Positions 13,659 to 21,975 of a DNA stretch of 39,717 nt are shown here, one piece after another (within the stretch, counting starts at the first letter, position 1; each line of letters starts with the position of its first letter). The translations under genes and the position numbers were made by a program. The notes beneath the pieces were generated by a model. That model saw only the letters and a list, made by a program, of their open reading frames with translations, did not search any database and had not been told where the DNA came from. Where the stretch lies: positions 1 through 39,717 of IMG/VR virus record IMGVR_UViG_3300032954_000045; one strand, given 5' to 3'. The DNA is from a virus.

Positions 13659-15070
13659 GAGAGTTTGTCATACTTGTTCGGATCAAAATTAGCTGCTGGC
13701 ATTGTTCCGGTCTGGCCTGTAGCTTTATTGCGAACGCGAATTGTCCCATTATTTTGTCCACTAAAATCGAACTTTGGAACCTGTGCGGCTTTTAAGGTTC
13801 CGCCAAAAGCTCCTACTGTACTTTGCGATCCTTTTGTTAAAAGCTGATGTTGATTATTTAGCTTGTTGTACATATCTGAAAATCCAGCGGAGACTACTTT
13901 TGGATCGTCTGCAACCGATGGAAGACTTGCTGCAATTTCTTGAACTGCTTGAGGATTTGTTCTTGAGCTTTCCGGAAGTAATGCAGTTGCCAATGTAGTA
14001 ATTGCCGCTGTCCTCGCTTTATTAGCGGCTACTAATTCGGGAGCTTGTTTCCCAGCCGCTGATCCTGCTTTGCCAGTAACTATTCCAACACCAGCTCCTC
14101 TCAAGTTAGGAGGAACAGCCTGAAGAGCTTTATAATAATCACCCAATGCTAAAAATCCCGCTTGGATTTTATTGTCTTCTGCGTTGTATTTTGATTGTTC
14201 CTCGGCTGATTTCCCAGCAATCCAATTAGGAACCTGTTGTTGAGCGTTCGCCAGGTCTGCCTGATTCTTCGCCGCAATCGTTGGTTGCTGGGACTGCTCA
14301 AACTGGCCCTTTTGAATGCCTTGCTGTTGAAGCTGTTGCTGGCCCGGTTGTAAGGCCAGATTGCCAATCGTCTGAAGTCCCTGTAACGCCCTCCCTCCGA
14401 ATTGACCCATGCTCGCTAACTGTCCTGCTTGATTTGGTTGCAAGCCAAGACTGGCTAAATATTGCGCTTGTGCGTCTTGACCGCCAATGCCTTGACTTTG
14501 CATGTGGTCGTGAATCGTTTGAGGAAGACCAGAGGTCGGGTGCATCATCGGCTGACCCGGTTGCCATCCTTGCGCGGCGTTCGGGCTTTCTCCGCCTACT
14601 CCACCCGTTCCGGGCGATGTTCCTTGACTTGCTGGAGGTGTTCCGTTGGCATAAGCTGGCGACGGATTCGGAGATAACGTCTGCGCGGATGTCTGAGCAG
14701 GTTGTCCATTATTGCCCATTGTTGCTCCGCCTGGAGTCCCGGCAACAGGCGGTATTCCCACGTTTCCAGAAGAAGGTTGAATACCAGGATTTTGGTTTGG
14801 GTTCGGCGTATTGGGGTTTGTTCTGTTTCCATTGATCAAATTCATCAAGTACGGACCACCCTGACCAAACGCTTCGATCTGCAAAGCTTTTTGTTTGTTC
14901 TGATAGTCTAGATAATCGTTGATACCTTGTCGAAGACCGGCCGGAATGCTCTGAAGTTCTTGCTGTTGACGGTTCAAATAACTGTTCACTAAATCCGTCG
15001 GAATAGGAACGGGCCCCTGATATTGGGGATTTCTTTGTGGGATCTGAAAATTAGCTGGTGTCGGTTCCAT
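13655..15070 (-). CDS. Internal virion-type protein with C-terminal RVRNKxTGQTG motif, 471 aa
   Basis: The first 180 residues are a Pro/Asn/Gln/Gly-rich disordered head. A helical middle follows (AQYLASLGLQPNQAGQLASMG; LGDYYKALQAVPPNLRG). The end is a compact domain with GTIRVRNKATGQTGTMPAANFDPNKY. I have seen that final motif at the C-terminus of phage internal or ejection proteins, where it resembles a small beta module. The role is inferred from the motif and from position between tail and fibre genes. It has no signal peptide. Confidence 0.65.
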   Translation of the reverse strand: MEPTPANFQIPQRNPQYQGPVPIPTDLVNSYLNRQQQELQSIPAGLRQGINDYLDYQNKQKALQIEAFGQGGPYLMNLINGNRTNPNTPNPNQNPGIQPSSGNVGIPPVAGTPGGATMGNNGQPAQTSAQTLSPNPSPAYANGTPPASQGTSPGTGGVGGESPNAAQGWQPGQPMMHPTSGLPQTIHDHMQSQGIGGQDAQAQYLASLGLQPNQAGQLASMGQFGGRALQGLQTIGNLALQPGQQQLQQQGIQKGQFEQSQQPTIAAKNQADLANAQQQVPNWIAGKSAEEQSKYNAEDNKIQAGFLALGDYYKALQAVPPNLRGAGVGIVTGKAGSAAGKQAPELVAANKARTAAITTLATALLPESSRTNPQAVQEIAASLPSVADDPKVVSAGFSDMYNKLNNQHQLLTKGSQSTVGAFGGTLKAAQVPKFDFSGQNNGTIRVRNKATGQTGTMPAANFDPNKYDKLS

Positions 15071-15085
15071 AAAAATTCTCCTAAA

Positions 15086-16069
15086 CTAAATAGTCGCCGA
15101 AGCCGCCGTGCTTCCTAATGCTCCTACTTTACTTAAACCACCTAATAAACTCCCTACAGCGCCTAATCCCTGAAACCCTGTACTAATGTCTCCCAGAACA
15201 CCCGATTTGCCATATTGATTCAAATAATTGTTGTAGGCTTGAAGTTGCATCTGGTACATATTCAGATTTTGGTTGTACTGAGTATTTGCCGACTGATTTG
15301 CCAGAGCATTCGAAACACCTGCATTTTGTAAACCATACTGTTGATTCATCAAACTATTGTATTGGCTTGCGGCATTTGCCGTCGAGTTCTGATAGTTTTG
15401 CGCGGTCACACCCGCTAAGAAGTTCTGAAGTCCCTGATTCTGCTGAAGTGCGGCATTGGCTAATTGCGAAGAAAGCGCCGATGATCCAGGAGCTTGTCCG
15501 GACATGGCATTCTGCGCTTGAAGAGACGGAGCAATGTACTGATTGAAATATGTCGAATTCGACTGCTGAAGTTGGTTCTGTAACTGGTTTTGAAAGTTCG
15601 TATTCTGAACGTTCTGATATTCCTGCGTCTGCTGAAGAGCCTGCTGAACCTGATACTGATCTTGTCCAGACGCCATCAACGATCCGTAATATTGCTGTTC
15701 CGCTGTCGTCGGAGCGCGTCCTAAAGTTGTTTCAAATGCCGACGATACCTGGTCTGAATAATTGCCAGCCTGTGCCGCATATTGCGCTTGTTGTTGTTGA
15801 TAAATAGCCTGCGGCGTATTGTTTAATTGTGTGTAATAAGCCGCAACGGCTGCATTGCCGCCCGAAACGTTTGCTTTATTCGGATCTCCGGAATTGTAGG
15901 AAGGAGCCAACATATCCAATTCCGCTTGGGTTGGATTCCGTCCGAACATATTGACGAAATCTGTCCAAGCATAGACTTGTTGAGCTTGTGTTCCACCTCC
16001 GGAACCGCCCCATGTTGGAGCGGTTGTTAAAGGTGTTTCTCCTGCCGGTGGATCAGTTGGACTTGCCAT
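15086..16069 (-). CDS. Gln/Asn-rich internal virion-type protein with DUF4214-like segment
   Basis: A 327-aa protein, extremely rich in Gln, Asn, Tyr and Ala. Residues about 110-150 contain FETTLGRAPTTAEQQYYGSL and QALQQTQEYQN, close to the 'LGR-P-x-x-x-E-x-x-Y' pattern of DUF4214 repeats found in surface and phage proteins. The C-terminus is a glycine-rich hydrophobic stretch (GFQGLGAVGSLLGGLSKVGAL) that could insert into membrane. With the next two genes it forms an ejection-protein-like trio. The function is inferred. Confidence 0.6.
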   Translation of the reverse strand: MASPTDPPAGETPLTTAPTWGGSGGGTQAQQVYAWTDFVNMFGRNPTQAELDMLAPSYNSGDPNKANVSGGNAAVAAYYTQLNNTPQAIYQQQQAQYAAQAGNYSDQVSSAFETTLGRAPTTAEQQYYGSLMASGQDQYQVQQALQQTQEYQNVQNTNFQNQLQNQLQQSNSTYFNQYIAPSLQAQNAMSGQAPGSSALSSQLANAALQQNQGLQNFLAGVTAQNYQNSTANAASQYNSLMNQQYGLQNAGVSNALANQSANTQYNQNLNMYQMQLQAYNNYLNQYGKSGVLGDISTGFQGLGAVGSLLGGLSKVGALGSTAASATI

Positions 16070-16078
16070 AAAGTTCTC

Positions 16079-16684
16079 CTAACGTATTCTCCGCGCCGAT
16101 ATCCGAGCGTCAAATGTCGGCGATCCCGAAACAAACGTTACTTCGCCCTTGAGGTAGTAGGTCGCTCCGGATCCGATCGATACCCGGAAAGACGGAACGG
16201 CTAAAGATGCCGTAGACATCGACGCGACGTTCAATTGAGCGGTGTTGTTGCCGGAAATAAACCCGGTCGTGTTGTTGCCGGAAGCCGTACCGATCCCGAT
16301 CAAAATTAAAGACGCGCCCCCGATGCCGTTAACGACGGCACAGATCGAAATGTCCCAGTCGCCGGGCGTGAGCGTGATGTTAAGAAGGTCTTTGTATACG
16401 CCAGTCGTCCCGGATGGAATCACCGTGTTGTCCGTTTCGATCCATTCGCCGACGTTGCCCGAGGAAGCGGAATTATTCGTCTGAGTTCCTTTCAGATTAG
16501 TAATTGTTGCCGTCGATATTGTCAGCGTTGAAGCAGTTCCGTTATTGATCGTCGGATAGCTGATGTTATGACAAACGTTTCCCATGTCCTGATCAAGGCC
16601 GGGAATGGATGGATAGTTGTATTCAGGACACGATGCCGCGTGAAGAATCGAAGAGCAAAAAAGGATCAGAAAAATTTTCTTCAT
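16079..16684 (-). CDS. Exported beta-sandwich fibre-tip-like protein
   Basis: I choose ATG 16684, which overlaps the previous TGA; ATG 16702 would add six residues. The 201-aa product has a Sec signal (MKKIFLILFCSSILHA). After a short linker comes WIETDNTVIPSGTTGVYKDLLNITLTPGDWDISICAVVNG, an order (plateau, G-x-y-x-x-LLxLTLxPGxWxI) typical of trimeric beta-jelly-roll modules in phage receptor-binding proteins. Host binding is likely, but a signal peptide on such a protein is unusual. The cysteines in the mature N-terminus (SCPEYN, NVCHN) fit periplasmic oxidation. Confidence 0.7.
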   Translation of the reverse strand: MKKIFLILFCSSILHAASCPEYNYPSIPGLDQDMGNVCHNISYPTINNGTASTLTISTATITNLKGTQTNNSASSGNVGEWIETDNTVIPSGTTGVYKDLLNITLTPGDWDISICAVVNGIGGASLILIGIGTASGNNTTGFISGNNTAQLNVASMSTASLAVPSFRVSIGSGATYYLKGEVTFVSGSPTFDARISARRIR

Positions 16685-19239
16685 TGAAGAACCGGCTTCC
16701 ATGACAATGGTTCATAGTGAACACGATGCGCCATCAGCGTCCACTTAGCATTGGAAGAGTTATCGCCAATGGTGAAGTCGTAATATTTCCCGATCTTGCC
16801 GACTGGCAAAAGGAAGTTGCGCTGGATCAATGAAGCCGCAGGATCATAAGCCGTCATTGTAAAGACCGTCGAATTCTTGCTGTCGAGCGTGTAAGTATAG
16901 GAAAGAGTCGTCGAGCTTTCGCCTAAAACAAAGTCGGCTTGCGTGAATTCTTTTTGCACGAAGAGATCATTGGTTGCCGGGAAACTAATAGTCTGGCCAT
17001 CTCCCGACTGTTCAGCCGCATTGAAAAGGAAATCCGGCGACCGCCAATAAGATTTGATCGGATTTCCGTTATCGGTTGTGACGCCGCCGTATTTGTAGAC
17101 ATAGGGCCCCGACGGGCTCCCGAAATAGAGCGCGTTATTTTCAATCAAGAATCCATTCGACGGAATATCGTAAATAACCCAAGCTCCATTTAAGAGGTCC
17201 CAATAGAAAATCCGATTGTTTAAAGAAGTCGTTGAACTAGATGACACCGAAAACCAAATGGCATCATTGAAATAGGTCATGTAGGATTTGTCGGAAGCGG
17301 AACCTTCATACCAGTTAAAAACAAAGTTGTTTAAACTGGGGGCTGCAAAAGTTGCAGTTGATCTTGAAAAGTCTGCGCGGGCTTGCATGTATGTACCAGT
17401 CGAAACAACAAGAGCTGAATTTTTAGGTTGAAGTTTCCATGTGGGAGTAGCAGAATTTACTGCAAAAGAATTTGTTCCTACGCGAACATAGTATGTGATA
17501 GAACTGATGTCTGGATCATTATCTAAAACAGAAAAATTACTCCAAGATGTCAAATTTGGAGCATTGTTGACTTGAGAATAAAATGAACCTGTATTGTAAA
17601 TAGGTGAACTTGCAGTAACACCCCCTTGGATATTATCAATTCCGTAGTGTACTCCAGTAGGACATCCTCCACCACCTGTTGAATAAGTATCCATATTGGC
17701 ATAAAAAGTAAAAGTATTCGAAGAAATAAAAGTTGAAGTTGATGCTAATTGAAATTGGTATTGATTTCCGATTTCGCCATAATAATGGTCATAAAAAATA
17801 ATATAAACGGGAACGTTAACACATGCCGCTGGAAGTGTTACTGTATTAAGAGTCCATGAACATTGACTTGCAGAAACACCCTGAACAAAAGCTCCTGTTA
17901 ATGTGCATCCTGAAGCTGTAGGACTATAAATTAAAACACTCGGACCATACCAACCAGGTCCACAAATTTCATTCTCCATCGCAAAATATGAACCATCTTC
18001 TGGTGTAATAGTGCAATGAACTCCGGCTGTACTGGAAGATTGGCTCCAATAAGTTGTATAGGTCCAAGTTGTATTAATCGTTCCTTCAAAACTGTTATCA
18101 GGAACATTTGTACTATAAGAAACAGTAGCAGAAGATAAAGTCAATGTCGGAGGAGCCACCGAGGTCGATAACGACAAAGAAGGATTAAAACTTCCAGCAA
18201 CCCAATCAGTTGAAAATTGTTGTGTCCAAGAGTTTGCTTTTTTGCGACTGGCCGCCGTCACAGTCGGTGTAATGGGACGGCTGAGGCGCGTGAGGTAATA
18301 CCCGTCATAAACGTAAATATGATTGTCTTGTCCACGGAAGAATATGCCGCCTGGACTGGCGTTGGCGTTTGCTTGGGCAGTCCCCGAGAACATCGTCCCA
18401 GAATCGAATCCAGAAGAGTTCCAGAAAGCATCGGAATTGTCTAACGTACCGATCTGGTTTGAAATAATTGTCAGTTGCCAATCGTTCTGGCCGGTAAAAG
18501 TCGCGTAGCCAAACGACTGATCCTTCCACCAAAACAACCGCCCAAAGTAGTATGCGAGATGCGTAATGCGACTGCCGGGAGAAGCAATAGGCTCAGTAAA
18601 AGGACTAGAAGGAAGAATACCGGGCGTGAACTGGTTAAAAGCCAATTGAGCAGAAACGTAAATCGTATTCGCATTGCCGGATACCCCCGCGACAACAAGT
18701 TGTAACGGCGTAAAGGCTCCCATCGTGCCGGACGGCGCGGAACTGAAATAGACCGTATTGGCTTTGGTCCCATCGGTCTGAATCGGCGTATCTCCGGCCG
18801 AGGAGAAGCAATAAGCGTATCCTTGTGAATCCGTACATTGCCAAGTCGCTTCATACGTCCCGGTCGCCAATGCTACAAACGATGCATCCGAAACCGATCC
18901 ATAAAGAGTATTGGAAGAAGCCCAGATTTGAACATCAGAACCACCTAACTGCTGAAAATGGTAGCCACCATGAATGCCTTCGGATGTGTAAGTGGAATTA
19001 AGCGTCTGGAACAGGCCATATCCATCCCGTTTGAAGATAGCTGATCCTCCGGGTTGAATGTTGACGTTTAAAGTATCCTGCGAGAAATTGGACTGAATCG
19101 CGGAAGGGTTATCTAGCGTGTCTAAACCGCCCGAAAAATTGGAAACGATAATATCCCCCGCCAAAGCGGGTTTAGACCCTAAAAAGGCCAAAAGTGGCCC
19201 AAATAGGGCTATTCTGGCAAGCTTTCTTAATACTTCCAA
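16681..19239 (-). CDS. Large exported tail-nozzle/hub-like protein with inserted domain
   Basis: The start is TTG 19239 with GGGGGA upstream. The 852-aa product has a Sec signal to about residue 27 (FGPLLAFLGSKPALA). The mature start (SNFSGGLDTLDNPSAIQ, DTLNVNIQPGGSAIFKRDGYG) matches the N-terminus of podovirus tail-nozzle or beta-propeller hub proteins. Short WD-like strands follow. Residues about 333-633 differ in base composition and hold PDNSFEGTINTTW and several cysteines, resembling a lectin or MAM-like jelly roll. The C-terminal part returns to the hub pattern. It follows the tail adaptor, consistent with a tail-tip role. Confidence 0.75.
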   Translation of the reverse strand: MEVLRKLARIALFGPLLAFLGSKPALAGDIIVSNFSGGLDTLDNPSAIQSNFSQDTLNVNIQPGGSAIFKRDGYGLFQTLNSTYTSEGIHGGYHFQQLGGSDVQIWASSNTLYGSVSDASFVALATGTYEATWQCTDSQGYAYCFSSAGDTPIQTDGTKANTVYFSSAPSGTMGAFTPLQLVVAGVSGNANTIYVSAQLAFNQFTPGILPSSPFTEPIASPGSRITHLAYYFGRLFWWKDQSFGYATFTGQNDWQLTIISNQIGTLDNSDAFWNSSGFDSGTMFSGTAQANANASPGGIFFRGQDNHIYVYDGYYLTRLSRPITPTVTAASRKKANSWTQQFSTDWVAGSFNPSLSLSTSVAPPTLTLSSATVSYSTNVPDNSFEGTINTTWTYTTYWSQSSSTAGVHCTITPEDGSYFAMENEICGPGWYGPSVLIYSPTASGCTLTGAFVQGVSASQCSWTLNTVTLPAACVNVPVYIIFYDHYYGEIGNQYQFQLASTSTFISSNTFTFYANMDTYSTGGGGCPTGVHYGIDNIQGGVTASSPIYNTGSFYSQVNNAPNLTSWSNFSVLDNDPDISSITYYVRVGTNSFAVNSATPTWKLQPKNSALVVSTGTYMQARADFSRSTATFAAPSLNNFVFNWYEGSASDKSYMTYFNDAIWFSVSSSSTTSLNNRIFYWDLLNGAWVIYDIPSNGFLIENNALYFGSPSGPYVYKYGGVTTDNGNPIKSYWRSPDFLFNAAEQSGDGQTISFPATNDLFVQKEFTQADFVLGESSTTLSYTYTLDSKNSTVFTMTAYDPAASLIQRNFLLPVGKIGKYYDFTIGDNSSNAKWTLMAHRVHYEPLSWKPVLQ

Positions 19240-19976
19240 TTCCGTCCCCCTTGAATCCGGAATGGTTCGTCTGCTTCGAGGTCGTAATAAAGCTGAGTTA
19301 CCAGGCTCATGTAGCCATTGGCCTGGGTACGGAACATCTTGGCTTTTAAGACAGTAGCTTGAGTCGGGTCGGGTTCCAAAAGAGAAGCAGCTACGTCAAT
19401 GGCAAGACCAGCCAAATACGGCAAAATAAGCGTGTTTTGTACGCCATTAACCGTAAATGGCGTGTCAGATGCATTTACAAGTGGCTGGTGTGGCGTAATG
19501 TAAGACAACGTCAATGGGTTTTGCCCGGAAATCCCGACGTTGTTGGTGTAAGTCGTTGCATCGCCAGCCTGCGGCGTCGGATGCAGAATCAAAGACGGCG
19601 GCACGGAATTGAGGTCAATTGCCCATTCTTGCGGGGTACCGATTGAAGTCGTCCAGTCGTTGGCGCTGTAAAGGTCCATGTAATCGATTGATTTTTTGAC
19701 CAAATCGACGCCTTTGATCGCTACCCGCAGGATCTTGATAACCGGCAAACTCGCTATTTGACCGGATCCGGTAAGCGGATAACGATACTGGTTCTCAATC
19801 AACGCCGAATAATCCGTCATGCGGCAAATCTTACATTCCATGTTCCATCGCATCTGCGCCAAATCTAGATAATTGTTGATGACAGGAATCGTATAGCGCG
19901 TGAAAGAAGGATCGTTGACAAGTTGCCCGATGTACCCTTGAAGGTCAGATAAGGTTTGTGGATAAAAGGCTACCAT
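19227..19976 (-). CDS. Tail adaptor, P22 gp4-like
   Basis: A 249-aa protein. It starts with MVAFYPQTLSDLQGYIGQLVNDPSFTR and a helical RYTIPVINNYLDLAQMRWNM, then a beta-rich middle (YRYPLTGSGQIASLPVIKILRV). Near residues 200-235 is a long helix (LAGLAIDVAASLLEPD). This is the head-to-tail connector layout of P22 gp4 and related adaptor proteins, which seal the portal and anchor the tail. The position between the glycan cassette and the nozzle gene fits. It overlaps both neighbours by short stretches. Confidence 0.75.
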   Translation of the reverse strand: MVAFYPQTLSDLQGYIGQLVNDPSFTRYTIPVINNYLDLAQMRWNMECKICRMTDYSALIENQYRYPLTGSGQIASLPVIKILRVAIKGVDLVKKSIDYMDLYSANDWTTSIGTPQEWAIDLNSVPPSLILHPTPQAGDATTYTNNVGISGQNPLTLSYITPHQPLVNASDTPFTVNGVQNTLILPYLAGLAIDVAASLLEPDPTQATVLKAKMFRTQANGYMSLVTQLYYDLEADEPFRIQGGRNWKY

Positions 19977-21090
19977 CTGAAATCCCCCTTAAAAGTCGCA
20001 TGTATTGCGTTGAGGTTTTGCGAACGTTAAAATCAGTTTTGACGCTCTGATAGGCCTGTTCGCCCATCTGACGGCGCAATCCCTCGGAATCAATCAAAAG
20101 TTGAAGACGTGACTTCCATTCTTCAAGATCATGAGCTAAGAAGCCTGTTTTTCCTTCTTCTATCGAGCGCACAAAATCCGGAAGCGGAGAAGCCACACAC
20201 GGAATCTCTAGGGCCGAATATTCAAGCCATCGCAAATTCGATTTGCCACGATTAAAATTATTGTCAACCAAAGGAGCGATACCAATATCAAACTTAAAAG
20301 AAGACATGAATTTCGGGTATAGATTGATTTTGCTCCATTTATGAGTCCAGTAAGTATGGGCCATTTTCTTGACGGCTGGAGTGGCTCCGTGGATGCAATA
20401 GAACCAGACTTTCGGGTTTTCATTGATGAGTTCCTCAATGACCGGCAACACCACATCTAAATCCGGGCCATGCGTCCCGCCGCCAATCCAACCGATCCGG
20501 ATCCGATCTGAACCTTTACGAATTCGTGCGGAGTCCCAAGCCTTGAAATCAATCGAGTTCGGAACGACAAAAATATTGGCGTTTCGGTTGGAATATTGTT
20601 CTTTCAAATAAGGCGTAGAAACAATTACACCGTCTGACTGGCGCATTTGTTCCATGGCAATGGCTGTTCGCCTAGAACCGGGCCGCATCTGGTCAAAACC
20701 AGCGTTTCCAAGAGGAATGTCAATGATATAGTCGTCGATTTCCATCAAGAACGGTTTCTGATGACGCGCTCGTAAATCCATCCAGAATTCAAAAGAATGT
20801 TCAAAATCGAGCATTTGCCAGACCACGACATCCGCTTTTTCACAGAGATAGTCAATACGATCACGAACCATCGGCGTGTCGACCATATCGATCTGCCAAG
20901 GGTTTTGGATTGTGATGTTCTTGGAATATGGCCAGACAACCGTTTCGACATTCGGCCAACTACGCATCGCCCAGGCAAAATTGGCCATGCGATAATACGC
21001 TACTCCCGATACCGTGGTCGGGATGAAAACAACCCGAAGCGTCTTGTTACGGCGTGACAAGATCGCCGGAGATTCCTGCAAGATAGGCAT
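19945..21090 (-). CDS. GT4-like (GT-B fold) glycosyltransferase
   Basis: A 381-aa protein with the GT-B pattern. The N-terminal Rossmann domain begins KTLRVVFIPTTVSGVAYYR. The donor-binding domain follows the VVPNSID linker at 175-181 and includes RIRIGWIGGGTHGPDL (197-211). FDIGIAPL at 267-274 and KSNLRWLEYSALEIPCVAS (283-301) correspond to the GT4 nucleotide-sugar region. It would transfer a sugar from a nucleotide or phosphate donor; donor and acceptor cannot be told. It overlaps the following GT2 gene by 44 nt, so they are coupled. It is unusual between capsid and tail genes. Confidence 0.8.
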   Translation of the reverse strand: MPILQESPAILSRRNKTLRVVFIPTTVSGVAYYRMANFAWAMRSWPNVETVVWPYSKNITIQNPWQIDMVDTPMVRDRIDYLCEKADVVVWQMLDFEHSFEFWMDLRARHQKPFLMEIDDYIIDIPLGNAGFDQMRPGSRRTAIAMEQMRQSDGVIVSTPYLKEQYSNRNANIFVVPNSIDFKAWDSARIRKGSDRIRIGWIGGGTHGPDLDVVLPVIEELINENPKVWFYCIHGATPAVKKMAHTYWTHKWSKINLYPKFMSSFKFDIGIAPLVDNNFNRGKSNLRWLEYSALEIPCVASPLPDFVRSIEEGKTGFLAHDLEEWKSRLQLLIDSEGLRRQMGEQAYQSVKTDFNVRKTSTQYMRLLRGISDGSLLSTNLI

Positions 21091-21784
21091 TCTTTAGCTC
21101 TTTTACTTTCTTCGGATCACGCATAAATTCTGTTGGACTTCCATAAACATGGTTCGGTAACTGGTAAATTCGGTATCGAGAAAGAGGAACTTTCGTGAAT
21201 CCGAACTTGTAGCCTTTTAAAAACGCATCCCATTGAAACCGCCAATCGTCTAACCCAAGCGTAGAAAAGTCACCTTCGTCATATTGAACATTCAACGTAA
21301 CACCCTTTCGATATGCCATAGTCGAATGACCAATGCCGTTAAAACCCTTCTTCTTCGCTATCTCAGGATTGAAAGGACCAGCCTGTTGAGTTCCAATCAC
21401 ATTGTCATTCTCATCGATTAATTGGAACGGCCCATAAAGAACATCAATGTTCTTCATATTGAAATGAAGAAGCGTATCGCGGACACGGTTCTTTAACGCC
21501 ACATCATCGGAATCAAGAACAAGGATGATGGGGGCCTTCGCCAGATTGTTCCCATAATTCCGCGCTGCGGAGCGACCGCGATTCTCGCCATAAGTCACAT
21601 ACTGGACACGAGGATCGCGCTCGGCATGCCATTGGACAAGTTCTTTCGTTCCATCCGTCGATCCATCATCAACTACAATGATTTCAATTTCTTTGACAGA
21701 CTGACTGCGACACGAAATAACGGCTTCCGCTAAATAGGATTCAGCGTTATAGGCTGGAATAACGAAACTTGTGCGGGGAATCAT
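21047..21784 (-). CDS. GT2-family glycosyltransferase
   Basis: A 245-aa GT-A fold enzyme. It opens TSFVIPAYNAESYLAEAV. VVDDGSTDG lies near residues 37-45 and LDSDD, the DxD metal/nucleotide site, near 90-94. GENRGRSAARNYG (66-78) is a typical GT2 helix. LGLDDWRFQWDAFLKGYKF near the C-terminus supplies the ED/DD-like acceptor segment. There is no membrane anchor. It probably acts in the cytoplasm on a lipid- or protein-linked acceptor. The ATG overlaps the next gene's stop. Confidence 0.85.
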   Translation of the reverse strand: MIPRTSFVIPAYNAESYLAEAVISCRSQSVKEIEIIVVDDGSTDGTKELVQWHAERDPRVQYVTYGENRGRSAARNYGNNLAKAPIILVLDSDDVALKNRVRDTLLHFNMKNIDVLYGPFQLIDENDNVIGTQQAGPFNPEIAKKKGFNGIGHSTMAYRKGVTLNVQYDEGDFSTLGLDDWRFQWDAFLKGYKFGFTKVPLSRYRIYQLPNHVYGSPTEFMRDPKKVKELKNAYLAGISGDLVTP

Positions 21785-21975
21785 CCTCGATTCCTATCAA
21801 ATTTAGAATTCCATTCCATTAATTCCTGATTCTGATTTTCTTCCGAACGTTCATGTCTTTTATTTTCGTTGAGAATATCTTTTGATGTTAATCCCATATT
21901 CCTATATCGGTTTCCTTTTTTCGCCGGTTCAGACATGCTCTTTTTCAGTCCTTCTTTTAGTTCCTCATCATCCAT
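21781..21975 (-). CDS. 64-aa charged hypothetical protein in the glycan cassette
   Basis: ATG 21975 has AGGAG about 8 nt upstream, better than the longer in-frame extension to 22032. The product is highly charged, begins MDDEELKEGLKKSM and continues with EPAKKGNRYRNMGLTSKDIL. It overlaps the bifunctional glycosyltransferase end by 8 nt and the GT2 start by an ATGA. It is probably disordered or helical. No family was recognised; it may be a chaperone-like partner for its enzyme neighbours, which is inference from position only. Confidence 0.6.
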   Translation of the reverse strand: MDDEELKEGLKKSMSEPAKKGNRYRNMGLTSKDILNENKRHERSEENQNQELMEWNSKFDRNRG

